64,000 nucleotides of DNA from an uncultured Dialister sp. (GCA_934178345.1 CAKPQG010000012.1:8482-72481); one strand, 5' to 3'; positions 34,889 to 44,112 are shown, counted from the first letter of the stretch. Made by a program: numbers and translations. Notes: a model not told the origin generated them from the letters alone.

Positions 34889-36247
34889 ATGCTTGATATA
34901 GAAGACATTCTGGCGACGGAGCGCATGTTTGACCAGAACAAGCTTGATGTGCGTACCGTTACCATGGGGATTTCTCTCCTCTCCTGCGTATCCGATGATG
35001 AGAAGACCCTTTGCGATAAGATCTATGATACCATTTGCCAAAAGGCAGAGCATCTGACGGAAGTCACCCATGACATTTCCAGAGAATACGGCGTGCCGAT
35101 CATCAACCGCCGTATCTCGGTGACACCGATTTCTCTCGTGGCAGGCGGACTCACGACGTCTAGCTATGTGCCGATCGCAGAGACACTGCAGCGCGCAGCT
35201 GACGCTGTCGGCGTCGATATCTTAGGCGGCTTCTCCGCGCTCGTCGACCGCGGTATGAGTGCTTCGGATAAGAAGCTCATCGACTCCATTCCGGAAGCAC
35301 TTGCCGCGACCAAGAGCATTTGCAGCTCGGTCGCCATCGGTTCGACCAAGGCGGGCATCAATATGGATGCGGTGAAGCGCATGGGCGAGGTCGTGAAGGA
35401 AACGGCAGAGCTCACGAAGGATCAGGATGCTTACGGTTGTACGAAGCTCGTGGAATTCTGCAATGCGGTCGAAGATAATCCCTTCATGGCCGGCGCTTTT
35501 CACGGTGTGACGCAGGGAGATACCGCGATCCATGTCGGCGTCTCCGGCCCGGGTGTCGTGAAGCGTGCGCTCGAGGATGTGAAGGGCGCGCCCTTCGAAG
35601 TCGTGGCCAAAACGATCAAGAATACGGCATTCATGATCACACGCCTCGGACAGCTCGTCGCAGAAGCAGCGACAGAGCGTCTCCATGCGCCTTTCGGCAT
35701 CATCGACCTGTCGCTGGCTCCGACCTCGGCTGTCGGTGACAGTGTCGCAGCAGTCCTCGAGGAAATGGGTCTGGAAAGCTGCGGCGGCCCCGGCACCACG
35801 GCGGCACTCGCGCTTCTCAATGATGCTGTCAAGAAGGGCGGTCTCATGGCCTCTTCGAGCGTCGGCGGACTTTCCGGCGCTTTCATCCCGGTCAGTGAAG
35901 ACCTCGGCATGATCGAAGCTGTCCAGAGAGGCAGCCTGTGCTTAGAGAAGCTGGAAGCCATGACCTGTGTCTGCTCTGTCGGCCTCGATATGATCGCCGT
36001 CCCGGGGGATACCAGCGCCTCCACCCTTTCTGCGATCCTCGCAGATGAAGCAGCGATCGGCATGATCAATAACAAGACCACTGCCACCCGCCTCATCCCG
36101 GTACCGGGCAAGAAGCCGGGCGACATGGTTCAGTTCGGCGGCCTCATGGGCTATGCGCCTGTCATGGGCATCAGCAAGTTCAAGGCAGACGAATTCGTGG
36201 CAAGAGGCGGCAAGATCCCTGCGCCTCTCCGCAGCCTGACAAACTAA
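34889..36247 (+). CDS. UPF0210 (PFL family, DUF711) protein
   Basis: A 452-residue conserved protein with a pyruvate-formate-lyase-like fold according to its family, but without a glycyl-radical or known catalytic role. Recognisable segments are [23 protein letters not shown] (opening region), [13 protein letters not shown] and [16 protein letters not shown]. The start at 34889 follows AAAGGAGACACC. Linked to the upstream ACT gene and ended by a terminator. No function can be assigned. Confidence 0.9.
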   Translation: MLDIEDILATERMFDQNKLDVRTVTMGISLLSCVSDDEKTLCDKIYDTICQKAEHLTEVTHDISREYGVPIINRRISVTPISLVAGGLTTSSYVPIAETLQRAADAVGVDILGGFSALVDRGMSASDKKLIDSIPEALAATKSICSSVAIGSTKAGINMDAVKRMGEVVKETAELTKDQDAYGCTKLVEFCNAVEDNPFMAGAFHGVTQGDTAIHVGVSGPGVVKRALEDVKGAPFEVVAKTIKNTAFMITRLGQLVAEAATERLHAPFGIIDLSLAPTSAVGDSVAAVLEEMGLESCGGPGTTAALALLNDAVKKGGLMASSSVGGLSGAFIPVSEDLGMIEAVQRGSLCLEKLEAMTCVCSVGLDMIAVPGDTSASTLSAILADEAAIGMINNKTTATRLIPVPGKKPGDMVQFGGLMGYAPVMGISKFKADEFVARGGKIPAPLRSLTN

Positions 36248-36261
36248 GAAAAATGGCAATC

Positions 36262-36293
36262 AAAAAAGCACCGGCGTAAGCGGGTGCTTTTTT
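36262..36293 (+). terminator. Intrinsic terminator of the ACT/UPF0210 operon
   Basis: AAAAAAGCACC and GGGTGCTTTTTT flank a short loop. Confidence 0.9.
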
Positions 36294-36295
36294 GT

Positions 36296-36520
36296 TGGGT
36301 TCGGGGTTAGTCCGTGGGGCGGGGCACCCTTTGATTCCGTTTGAAAGTCTCGCTTGAATTAGAAATGAGAAATTAGAAATGAGAAATGGAGGCGCGGCGC
36401 ATAAAAATATAGAAGCGCCGAGGAGGTTTGAAACTAGCGGTTTTCTCGTATCGCAAACCTAATCCCTAGCTACTAATCCCTAGCCACTAATTTCTAGTCA
36501 CCAGTCACCAGTCACCAGAT
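36296..36520. repeat. Mosaic repeat unit (class B)
   Basis: GGGTTCGGGGTTAGTCCGTGG, AATTAGAAATGAGAAATTAG heptamers, GCGCGGCGC...GCGCCGAGG core (36391-36423), GTTTGAAACTAGCG...CTCGTATCGCAAACC hairpin (36426-36460), CTAATCC and CCAGTCAC heptamers running into the MATE stop. Confidence 0.8.
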
Positions 36521-37845
36521 TTCCTGAATTTCCACATATACAGCCCCACGCAGATCACCGCGGAGAGGAGGGAACCCATCGGGGCGGCTAGTCCCATCGG
36601 AGACAGTGTCTCGGGGAAGAGGAGGATGGCGAGGTATGTGCCGGGGACGCGGACGGTGACGATCGAGATCATGTTGTGCAGGAAGGAGTAGATCGATTTC
36701 CCATAGGCAGAGAAATATCCCGAGAAGCAGAAGTGGATGCCGGCGAAGATGCAGTCGATGACATAGGTGCGGAAGTATTCACCGCCAAGACGCACGACTT
36801 CAGGCTCATGGGTGACGAAGAGGGAGACGACCCACTCGGCGCGGAAGTGGACGAACAGGGTCGTAAGAAGGCCGAAGACGATGCAGACACGGATGCCGTA
36901 GCGGAGCGCCTGCCGCCCGCGCGCATCGTTTCCGGCGCCTGCATTCTGCGCGGCGAAGGCAGCGACGGTCGAGAGCATGGCTGAGGGGACGAGGAAGAGG
37001 AAGCTGATGACCTTCTCTACGATGCCGACAGCGGCAGCGACTTCGACGCCGCGGCTGTTCGCGATGGCGGTGATGATGAGGAAGGAGATCTGGATGAGCC
37101 CGTCTTGACAGGAGATGGGCAGACCGATGGCAAGGAGCGTCCTCATGCGGAGAGCATCGAAGGAGAAGTCTTTTCTTGTGAGGGAAAGCCCCAGATTTGC
37201 GAAACGGAGATAGAGGAGGCAGAGGAGAACGGAGACCGCTTCGGAAAGAATGGTGGCTGCGGCCGCTCCGGCGGCTCCCATCGCCATGGGGCCGATGAAG
37301 ATATAGTCGAGCAGGAGATTGATGAAACCGGCGAGGGCGACAAAGTACATCGGCGTCCTTGTATCGCCAAGTCCGCGGAAGATGCCGGCAAGGACATTAT
37401 AGGCGACGATGAAGGGGATGCCTGCAAAGCAGATGAGAAGGTACGCCCTTGTATCCGCCCATGCTTCCGCCGGAGTCTTCAGCCAAGAGAGGATAGGCTC
37501 GATCGCAAGGAGAAGGAGCACGGTGCCGATGAGGCTGAAGAGGGCAAAGAGCAGCACCGAGTTTCCGATGCAGCAGGAGGCTTCCTTCGGATCTCGACCG
37601 CCCACTGCGCGGCTGATGGAGACGGTCGTCCCCATGGCGAGCCCGACGATGATGACGGTCAGCATGTGCATCAGCTGGCTTCCGATGGAGACGGCCGTGA
37701 TCGGCGCGGCGCCATTGAAGAGACCTGTGATAAAGAGGTCGGCCATGCCGTAGAACGTCTGCAGGAAGCAGGCGATGAGGTAAGGGATGGCGAAAGCCAT
37801 CATCTGAGGGAGCAAAGGCCCTTGCGTAAGATTGATTCTGCTCAT
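36505..37845 (-). CDS. MATE family efflux transporter
   Basis: A 446-residue, twelve-helix Na+/H+-driven multidrug or metabolite exporter. Two MatE halves are visible: MMAFAIPYLIACFLQTFYGMADLFITGLF at the N-terminal half and LAIGLPISCQDGLIQISFL in the second half. The start at 37845 has a weak AAAGAGAATCC site. The last residues SGDW and the TAG stop derive from the CTGGTGACTGGTGACTAG repeat on the minus strand, the same C-terminal tail (SDW/GDW) seen in the M48 gene. Substrate unknown. Confidence 0.93.
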   Translation of the reverse strand: MSRINLTQGPLLPQMMAFAIPYLIACFLQTFYGMADLFITGLFNGAAPITAVSIGSQLMHMLTVIIVGLAMGTTVSISRAVGGRDPKEASCCIGNSVLLFALFSLIGTVLLLLAIEPILSWLKTPAEAWADTRAYLLICFAGIPFIVAYNVLAGIFRGLGDTRTPMYFVALAGFINLLLDYIFIGPMAMGAAGAAAATILSEAVSVLLCLLYLRFANLGLSLTRKDFSFDALRMRTLLAIGLPISCQDGLIQISFLIITAIANSRGVEVAAAVGIVEKVISFLFLVPSAMLSTVAAFAAQNAGAGNDARGRQALRYGIRVCIVFGLLTTLFVHFRAEWVVSLFVTHEPEVVRLGGEYFRTYVIDCIFAGIHFCFSGYFSAYGKSIYSFLHNMISIVTVRVPGTYLAILLFPETLSPMGLAAPMGSLLSAVICVGLYMWKFRKSGDW

Positions 37846-37906
37846 AGGATTCTCTTTGGAAATGAATAGCCTGCCATTTCTTACACAGACTGCTGTTTTA
37901 TGAAGT

Positions 37907-38071
37907 TAAGGAAACGCTAATTAAATCGCAGAGTCTGATTTGGTATGTATTTTCATGCAATGCTTCGTCATAACCCTCCTTAAATAGCTCGCTATTCGCG
38001 TCGGATTATTCCTTGCCTTGCATGAAAATGCAAGAGCCAAGTCAGACAACGATTTAATCAGTGTTTCCTTA
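37907..38071. mobile_element. Full-length 165-bp MITE-like element (inverted orientation)
   Basis: TAAGGAAACGCTAATTAAATC at the left, GATTTAATCAGTGTTTCCTTA at the right. It is opposite in orientation to the copy at 30917, with the interior TAAATAGCTCGCTATTCGCG. Confidence 0.88.
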
Positions 38072-38132
38072 ATCATATCACAGGTGAGGGACTTGTGAAA
38101 TATGGCTCTCGCCGATGACTTTCTGCCTGCAT

Positions 38133-38159
38133 TTGCATTTTTTCTGCCTCTGCTATAAG
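38133..38159 (+). promoter_or_regulatory. Possible promoter of the Fur-family gene
   Basis: TTGCAT (38133-38138), a short 15-bp spacer and TATAAG (38154-38159) with extended TGC, about 25 nt before the start. Confidence 0.45.
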
Positions 38160-38184
38160 ATGAAGGACAAATGAGGTGATCGGT

Positions 38185-38580
38185 ATGTACATGACAGCAC
38201 AGCGCAAGCGTCTTTTTCAATTCTTCAACGACCATCCGGATGCTTCCTTTTCTGCCAGAGATATACAGACTCTGCTGAATCGGTCAGAAGCGTCTGCGAT
38301 CAGTCTCAGTGCAGTGTATCGCAATCTGTCTTCTTTGGCAGACGCCGGGCTGATCTTGAAATCGGCGGCGAGTGATGGGCAGGAGACATTGTATAGGTTC
38401 GTCGGGGCGGATGCCTGTCGGGATGAACTTCATATGACCTGTCTTTCGTGCGGTCGGACGACCCATGTGGATCATGCGACTGCGCTCTCTTTCGCACAGG
38501 CCTTAGCGGGGAATGATGCGTTTCAGATGAATCTGGGACAGACCACGATTTACGGGTTATGTAAAAATTGCCAGAATAAA
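38185..38580 (+). CDS. zur: Fur-family metalloregulator, probably Zur-like
   Basis: The 132-residue repressor has the N-terminal winged helix (ALSAVYRNLSSLADAGL-like recognition region, about residues 40-60) and the dimerisation domain with HMTCLSCGRTTHVDH and a C-terminal CKNCQ pair, giving the CxxC...CxxC structural zinc site and His/Asp regulatory ligands. ATG 38185 follows GAGGTGATC. The stop TAA/TGA ends at about 38583. The neighbouring zinc-type ABC transporter operon with two palindromic operators makes a zinc-uptake repressor the best reading; iron or manganese sensing cannot be excluded from sequence. Confidence 0.85.
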
Positions 38581-38628
38581 TGATTCGCATGGGTTCCCGT
38601 GCGGATTCCCGGCAAAAACCATATCTGT

Positions 38629-38660
38629 AAAAGAAGATTCCGTTTGAGGAATCTTCTTTT
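38629..38660 (+). terminator. Terminator after the Fur-family gene
   Basis: AAAAGAAGATTCC and GGAATCTTCTTTT form a perfect 13-bp stem with a 6-nt loop. Confidence 0.88.
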
Positions 38661-38661
38661 A

Positions 38662-38682
38662 ATTTGCGATATTTTCGCAAAT
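38662..38682. promoter_or_regulatory. Palindromic operator 1 upstream of the zinc ABC promoter
   Basis: ATTTGCGA (38662-38669), 5-nt spacer TATTT, TCGCAAAT (38675-38682): perfect palindrome 3 bp before the -35 box. Confidence 0.82.
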
Positions 38683-38685
38683 CTG

Positions 38686-38714
38686 TTGACTGCGAAGAGG
38701 CTGATGCGTATAAT
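38686..38714 (+). promoter_or_regulatory. znuA: Promoter of the zinc ABC transporter operon
   Basis: TTGACT (38686-38691), a 17-bp spacer, TATAAT (38709-38714). It is framed by two copies of the same palindrome. Confidence 0.88.
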
Positions 38715-38721
38715 GGAGTCT

Positions 38722-38746
38722 GAATTTGCGAGAAAGTCGCAAATTC
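38722..38746. promoter_or_regulatory. Palindromic operator 2 at the transcription start
   Basis: GAATTTGCGA (38722-38731), spacer GAAAG, TCGCAAATTC (38737-38746): perfect 10+5+10 palindrome with the same core as operator 1, covering the expected +1. Confidence 0.85.
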
Positions 38747-38784
38747 GAGTAAAATCTCAATGACACGCAGGGGACAGTGTTTCC

Positions 38785-38862
38785 CGAGTCCCTAATCCCT
38801 AATCCCTAATCCCTAGTCCCTAGTCCCTAGTCACCAGTCACTAGTCCCCAGTCCCTGGTCAC
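38785..38862. repeat. Heptamer arrays in the znuA leader
   Basis: CTAATCC x3, CTAGTCC and CAGTCAC/CAGTCCC heptamers lie inside the transcribed leader between operator 2 and the znuA ribosome site. Confidence 0.85.
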
Positions 38863-38900
38863 ATCCAACCCCTGCGTTCCAACGGAAAGGAGCTCTTACT

Positions 38901-39866
38901 ATGAGAAGAACAGGCCGCATTCTGGTGCTGCTTGCAGCCTGCCTGATGGTGGCGGCTGCTTTGGCAGGCTGCATGGCAGAGAAGAAGGAAGAGGCGCCTC
39001 TGGCCACGGCAAAGAAGATTCGGATTGTCTGCACCAATTTTCCTGGTTATGATTTTGCGAGGCATATTGTAAAGGAGCATGGCGAAGTCACCATGCTGAT
39101 GAAGGCTGGCATGGATGTTCATAGTTTTTCTCCCTCACCGAAGGAACTGAAAGCGGTGGCTGACTGTGATCTTTTCATTTACACCGGCGGCGATTCTGAT
39201 GAATGGGTGGACAGGGTACTCGATGCGACCGGCAAGGAGCCGGCTTCGGTATGCCGGATGATGGACGCCGTGGAGCTGTCTCGGGAAGAGTATACCGAAG
39301 GCATGCGGAAGGAAAAGGGAAAAGAGATGGACGAGGAGGAAATGGATGAGCATGTGTGGACGTCTCCCGTCAATGCCATTGCCATCGTCAAGAAGATCAA
39401 TGAGTCTGTTTCCGCATGGGACCCGGCGCATGCGGAAGACTACCGGAAGAATACAGAAGCATATGTGAAAGAGCTGGCGGCTTTGGATCTGCGCTTCCGT
39501 GAGGTCATGGATGGCGCGGCTAGAAAAGAAATCATCGTGGGAGATCGGTTTCCTTTCCTGTACTTTGTCAAAGAGTACGGTTTGACATATGAGGCCGCTT
39601 TTCCGGGATGCGCCAAAGATACGGAGCCCGATCCGAAGACCATGGCGTTTTTGATCGATAAGGTGAAGTCAGTCCAGATTCCCGTGATTTTCCATATAGA
39701 AATGTCCAATCAGCAGGTGAGCCGAGCTATTGCAGAAGCGACAGGGGCCAAAGAGCGGCAGCTCAATTCCCTTCACAATGTCACCTGGAAGGATTTCGAA
39801 GCGGGCGTGACTTATATAGATCTGATGGAAGAGAATGTCAAGACCTTGAAGGAGGCGTTGAACTAA
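38901..39866 (+). CDS. znuA: Zinc-type ABC transporter substrate-binding lipoprotein
   Basis: A 321-residue cluster A-I metal-binding protein delivering Zn(II) or Mn(II) to the permease. Signal peptide with lipobox LAGC (Cys24). Ligand candidates are His in GMDVHSFSPSPKE and His in DEHVWTSPV. The third position usually His is replaced in VGDRFPFLYFVKEYGL, and the fourth site may be Glu in FHIEMSNQQ or an Asp. An acidic Glu/Asp/Lys segment (about 132-152) stands where zinc-specific members carry a His-rich loop. The start follows AAAGGAGC. First gene of a three-gene operon; its stop touches the ATG of the ATPase gene. Confidence 0.9.
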   Translation: MRRTGRILVLLAACLMVAAALAGCMAEKKEEAPLATAKKIRIVCTNFPGYDFARHIVKEHGEVTMLMKAGMDVHSFSPSPKELKAVADCDLFIYTGGDSDEWVDRVLDATGKEPASVCRMMDAVELSREEYTEGMRKEKGKEMDEEEMDEHVWTSPVNAIAIVKKINESVSAWDPAHAEDYRKNTEAYVKELAALDLRFREVMDGAARKEIIVGDRFPFLYFVKEYGLTYEAAFPGCAKDTEPDPKTMAFLIDKVKSVQIPVIFHIEMSNQQVSRAIAEATGAKERQLNSLHNVTWKDFEAGVTYIDLMEENVKTLKEALN

Positions 39867-40574
39867 ATGAGTGTATTGGAGTGCCTAGATCTTTCTTTCT
39901 CCTATGAAGGAAAGCCGGTGTTGTCTCATGTGAATTTCTCTTTGGAAAAAGGGAGCTACTTAGGCATCATCGGTGAAAATGGTTCTGGTAAAAGCACCCT
40001 TGTCAAAGGGATTCTGGGGCTTAAAAAACAGGCAGCAGGACAGATTCATTTAGAATTGCCTTCGCATCAGCGGGGAATTGGTTATTTGCCGCAGCAGCAG
40101 ACCATGAAAAAAGATTTTCCGGCCAGCGTGTGGGAGGTCGTATTGTCCGGCAGGCTGAGCCAGCTTTCTTTCCCGTATCGATACAGAAAAGTGGATCGGG
40201 ACTACGCAGATCATATGCTGCAGTTTCTATCCCTTTCCTCTTTGAAGCATCATGCATTCCGCGAATTGTCGGGAGGGCAGCAGCAGAGAGTGCTTCTGGC
40301 GCGGGCGCTGGCGGCGGGCAGTCAGGTGCTGGTACTGGATGAACCGGTGACCGGGCTGGATCCTCGCATCACAGAAGAGATGTATGCCATGCTGGAGCGA
40401 TGCATCCAAGAGCTGGGACTGACCATCATGATGGTATCCCACGATCTGCCCCGCGTGTTTCATGAGGTGCATCAGGTTTTGTATCTGGCGAAAGGGAAGC
40501 AGATGTTTTTCGGTGAGACAGAAGATTTTCTCAAAGAACATCCTGAAGTATGGAAGCAAGGAGGGATCCTCTGA
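39867..40574 (+). CDS. znuC: Zinc-type ABC transporter ATPase
   Basis: A 235-residue cytoplasmic ATPase that powers the permease. Walker A GENGSGKSTL is near residue 35, signature LSGGQQQRVLLARAL near 133 and Walker B VLVLDEPVTGLD near 155. Its ATG directly follows the znuA TAA, with AAGGAGG inside the end of znuA. The TGA stop overlaps the permease ATG (TGATG). Confidence 0.94.
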   Translation: MSVLECLDLSFSYEGKPVLSHVNFSLEKGSYLGIIGENGSGKSTLVKGILGLKKQAAGQIHLELPSHQRGIGYLPQQQTMKKDFPASVWEVVLSGRLSQLSFPYRYRKVDRDYADHMLQFLSLSSLKHHAFRELSGGQQQRVLLARALAAGSQVLVLDEPVTGLDPRITEEMYAMLERCIQELGLTIMMVSHDLPRVFHEVHQVLYLAKGKQMFFGETEDFLKEHPEVWKQGGIL

Positions 40575-41401
40575 TGTCTCTTATTCTGGAAATGCTGCAG
40601 TATCCCTTCATGGCGCGTGCGCTGGCGGCAGGGATCATGATTTCGATCTGCGCTTCTCTCTTGGGGACCAGTCTGGTACTCAAAAGGTACTCGATGATCG
40701 GTGACAGCTTGTCGCATGTGGGCTTTGCCGCACTGGCGGTGGCCTATGCCTTTTATATGGATCCGCTGACGGTTTCCATCCCTGTCACGATGGCGGCAGC
40801 TTTTCTTCTGCTGGAATTGAAGGAAAGCATGCGGATCAAAGGAGATGCGGCGACGGCGCTTCTCTGCAGCAGTGCTTTGGCAGTGGGGGTTCTGGTCATT
40901 TCTCTGACCCGAGGGATGAATGCGGATGTATCCAATTACATGTTCGGCAGCATACTGGCGATGAGCCGCGCGGATGTATGGCTCACTTTGGCGGCGGGCA
41001 GCCTCATCATTCTCCTGTACATTCTCTTTTATCATCCTTTATTTGCCGTGACGTTCGATGAATCTTTTGCCACCGCTTCCGGGATGCGGAGCCATTTCTA
41101 CAATCTGATCCTGGCACTCATGACGGCAGTCACGATCGTGCTCGGCATGCGTATGATGGGGGCTCTTCTGATCTCCAGCCTGATCGTATTTCCTGCCATT
41201 ACGGCCATGCAGATCTGTCATCGCTTTCTTACGACGATCCTCTTGTCTACGGCATTGGGGATTTTCTGCTTCCTCATCGGTATGACCTTTTCTTATGCGG
41301 TATCCATTCCTACGGGGCCTTGCATCGTCTTGACCCACCTGCTGCTGCTCTTGGCGCTTGTCGGATGGCGGAAATGGAGAGAGGGAAGGCCTTGCAGGTG
41401 A
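40574..41401 (+). CDS. znuB: Zinc-type ABC transporter permease
   Basis: The 275-residue ABC-3 family membrane permease has about seven to eight helices, with LLGTSLVLKRYSMIGDSLSHVGFAA at the conserved N-terminal region. ATG 40574 is selected because AAGGAGGG (40558-40565) precedes it; an ATG at 40550 lies inside znuC. Short C-terminus (REGRPCR). Last gene of the operon, followed by a terminator at 41511. Confidence 0.93.
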   Translation: MSLILEMLQYPFMARALAAGIMISICASLLGTSLVLKRYSMIGDSLSHVGFAALAVAYAFYMDPLTVSIPVTMAAAFLLLELKESMRIKGDAATALLCSSALAVGVLVISLTRGMNADVSNYMFGSILAMSRADVWLTLAAGSLIILLYILFYHPLFAVTFDESFATASGMRSHFYNLILALMTAVTIVLGMRMMGALLISSLIVFPAITAMQICHRFLTTILLSTALGIFCFLIGMTFSYAVSIPTGPCIVLTHLLLLLALVGWRKWREGRPCR

Positions 41402-41414
41402 CCTGCTTTTCTGG

Positions 41415-41463
41415 GATGCGCTCCTTCCGTTCACGGGTTCATCGCGATCGGAAGGGGCGCATC
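41415..41463. other. Hairpin after znuB
   Basis: GATGCGC-CCTTCCG and CGGAAGG-GCGCATC (each with one central mismatch) enclose a ~19-nt loop just downstream of znuB; no U-tract, so RNA stability or an unrelated element is possible. Confidence 0.5.
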
Positions 41464-41510
41464 ATTTCTCGTGGTGCCGATGAGGCACGATGGTTTGGTC
41501 AAAAGGGACG

Positions 41511-41533
41511 GCTGCCGGATCGGCAGCTTTTTT
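41511..41533 (+). terminator. Intrinsic terminator of the znuACB operon
   Basis: GCTGCCG and CGGCAGC with a 3-nt loop, then TTTTTTC. Confidence 0.85.
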
Positions 41534-41625
41534 CTTTTGAAATACGTGTAGTAAAAAGTCTCGTATATATGATAAAATAATATAGTTATTTTCTTGTTCA
41601 TGAATATTTTACAAGGGTTATCAGA

Positions 41626-43656
41626 ATGAAACAGACAGATACAAAATCATCCAAAGACGTAAAGCAGACAGATAGTCCGGGCCACTGGAAGATCTGGTGG
41701 GCGATCGCGACCTTGGTGCCTTTTGGTTTTTCCTTTTTCCTTTCCTGGTATTTCGGCGCACCGGGCGGATTTGAGCTTTCTTCGCAGGTGAAGGTTTTCC
41801 TGCTCTTCCTGCAGGTCGGTTTTGTGACGGCCTATTTCATCCGGCACCACCTGACGCGGGCAGCCGTGCATCTGTGGATCACCATCGGCTTCCTATGGCT
41901 GCTCTCGCTCATCGTACCGTACCTTTCGACGCAGACGGACGTGGTGCTCGACATGTCGGATATGTCAGGCGAGCTCTCTGCGCCGCTCTATCTTTTCATC
42001 TCCTGCCTCTCGGCAGCATGGATCCTGCCGGGAAAATGGCGCATGATCGCGCGCATCGCGTGCGTCGTCCTGATGCTCCTTTATGTGGGCATCCAGTTCA
42101 CATATGTGGGTTACTACTTCATCACGCATTCTCTGATCTCCATCAATATGCTGCTCGCGCTCGCGCAGACGAATCTCGCCGAGACGAAGGAGTATATCGA
42201 TGTGAATATCCCGTATGCCGAGCTGATCCTGGGGACGCTTGCGATCCTCATCCTCGCGTGGCTCATCTTCCACAGCAGCCGCTTCTCCTTCAATGGCCGC
42301 CTTCCCGTTTCCCGCAAAGCGTGGTGGGCGATGGCGTTGCTCTTCCTTGTGAATGTCGGGCTCTGCTGCCTCTCCATCGGGGCGACGCGGCTTGCGCATG
42401 TGTATTATGAGACTTACGAGACGCTTTCGAGCTTTTCCGATTTCCAGAAGATGGTGGAGAAGCGCCGCAGCATGTCGATCAAGGATCGCATCCTTGCTGC
42501 GCAGCTCAAGGCGGCGCCGGACGGCGTCTACGTCCTCATCATCGGCGAGTCTCTGACGCGCGACCACATGGGTGTCTATGGCTATCACAGAAATACCACG
42601 CCTTTCCAGACCGAAGCAGCCGCAGACTCGCACTATACCTTCTTCAATCATGCCTATTCCTGCTACACACAGACCGTTCAGGTACTGACCGAAGCCCTGA
42701 CGGAGAAGAACCAGTACAATGATATGGAGCTGGTCGATGCCTACTCCATCATTGACATGGCAAGGCAGGCCGGCTTCCATACCACATGGATTTCGAACCA
42801 GTCCCGCTACGGCGTCTGGGATACGCCGATCGGCGCGATCGGGAGTGCCTGTGATGATCAGTACTGGATCAACCAGTATGTCGGCACAGATGTCGTGACG
42901 AAGGACTTCGACACGGCTCTCATCCCCTATCTGCGGAAGGTCGATCCGAAGAACCGGCGCCAGCTCGTCGTCGTCCACCTGATGGGCAGCCACGTCAGCT
43001 ACTGGGACCGCTATCCGTCCGAGTTCTATCACTGGCCGGAAAGCATGGGGAAGGAACGCTCGACGGCTGATGTCATGAATGATGAGTATGACAACTCTGT
43101 CCTCTTTAACGACTACGTCGTCGAAAGCATCATGAACGAAGCCGTGAACTACATGAAAGCGGACAGTGTCCTCTACTTCTCCGACCATGGCGAGCAGGTC
43201 ACTGAGCGTCCGGGGCACAATGCAGACCAGTTCGACTACACGATGGTACACATTCCCTTCTGGATCTACACCTCAGATGACTACCAGAGGAGCCACCCGC
43301 GCACCATGAAGACCATGTGGGATAGAAGAAATATGCCATTCACCAATGACATGCTCTACGATACTTTCATGGGACTCATGGGACTCACAGCGGCCCGTTA
43401 TGATGAAAAGTCCGACATCCTTTCCCCTGACTTTGATAAAGATGTGACGACCCTCATGACCATGTACGGCAACGTGATGGTCAGAGAGGATACCGAGCAG
43501 CTTGGAAGCGAAAAAGAAGCACAGGATGACCGCTGGAACAATGATATCCAGCGCCGCCGCCTCTTCGCGCCGTCTTTCGACTGGAGCCGGTATCAGCCTG
43601 TCAAGATCGCGGGAGAAGAGATCCCGAATGTACCGAATGCGGGAGCAGGGCAGTAG
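41626..43656 (+). CDS. Phosphoethanolamine-type transferase (sulfatase-fold, EptA/CptA-like)
   Basis: The 676-residue membrane enzyme has about five N-terminal helices (to ~residue 250) and a periplasmic alkaline-phosphatase/sulfatase domain. The nucleophile region is GESLTRDHMGVYGYHRNTTP with Thr311 as the expected phosphoryl acceptor, and the C-terminal metal motif is YFSDHGEQV followed by GHN. The motif pattern resembles PEtN transferases acting on lipid A or LPS core more than lipoteichoic acid synthases, which fits a host with an outer membrane; LTA synthase-like activity is the alternative. The start has a weak AAGGGTTATC site. Confidence 0.82.
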   Translation: MKQTDTKSSKDVKQTDSPGHWKIWWAIATLVPFGFSFFLSWYFGAPGGFELSSQVKVFLLFLQVGFVTAYFIRHHLTRAAVHLWITIGFLWLLSLIVPYLSTQTDVVLDMSDMSGELSAPLYLFISCLSAAWILPGKWRMIARIACVVLMLLYVGIQFTYVGYYFITHSLISINMLLALAQTNLAETKEYIDVNIPYAELILGTLAILILAWLIFHSSRFSFNGRLPVSRKAWWAMALLFLVNVGLCCLSIGATRLAHVYYETYETLSSFSDFQKMVEKRRSMSIKDRILAAQLKAAPDGVYVLIIGESLTRDHMGVYGYHRNTTPFQTEAAADSHYTFFNHAYSCYTQTVQVLTEALTEKNQYNDMELVDAYSIIDMARQAGFHTTWISNQSRYGVWDTPIGAIGSACDDQYWINQYVGTDVVTKDFDTALIPYLRKVDPKNRRQLVVVHLMGSHVSYWDRYPSEFYHWPESMGKERSTADVMNDEYDNSVLFNDYVVESIMNEAVNYMKADSVLYFSDHGEQVTERPGHNADQFDYTMVHIPFWIYTSDDYQRSHPRTMKTMWDRRNMPFTNDMLYDTFMGLMGLTAARYDEKSDILSPDFDKDVTTLMTMYGNVMVREDTEQLGSEKEAQDDRWNNDIQRRRLFAPSFDWSRYQPVKIAGEEIPNVPNAGAGQ

Positions 43657-43716
43657 AAATAGGCTTTGAGGGTTCGCCCTTTGATTCCGCTTGAAAGCTT
43701 CACTTGAATGAGAAAT

Positions 43717-43881
43717 TAGGGAAACGCTGATTAAATCGCAGAGTCGAATTTCATATAGATTTTTATACATAGCTTCGTCATCATCTTCCTTAAATAGCTC
43801 GCTATTCGCGTCAGATGATTCCTTGCTCTGTATAAAAATCCAAGAATGAAATCTGACAACGATTTGATCAGTGTTTCCCTA
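43717..43881. mobile_element. Full-length 165-bp MITE-like element
   Basis: TAGGGAAACGCTGATTAAATC to GATTTGATCAGTGTTTCCCTA; the orientation matches the copy at 37907. It is inserted inside a mosaic repeat unit: AATGAGAAAT sequence lies on both sides. Confidence 0.9.
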
Positions 43882-44090
43882 GAAATGAGAAATGCAAATG
43901 GTGGTGCGGCGCATAAAAAATAGAAACGCCGCAGAATATAAATAGGGCGATGCCCGCTGGAGATGTCAGATGCCAGATGCCAGACGTCAGATGTCTAATG
44001 TCTCCCAGTCTTTTAGTCTAATCACCAGTCACCAGTCACCAGTCACTAGTCACTAGTTACTAGTGACTCCTAATCACTAATCACTTTACT
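43882..44090. repeat. Mosaic repeat unit (class B) before trmB
   Basis: GTGCGGCGC...ACGCCGC core (43904-43932), GGGCGATGCCCGC (43946), AGATGCC/AGACGTC heptamers (43960-43998), CCAGTCAC/CTAGTCAC heptamers (44022-44067) and TAATCAC. Confidence 0.85.
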
Positions 44091-44112
44091 TTATCCTCGA
44101 AAGGAGTCTCCC

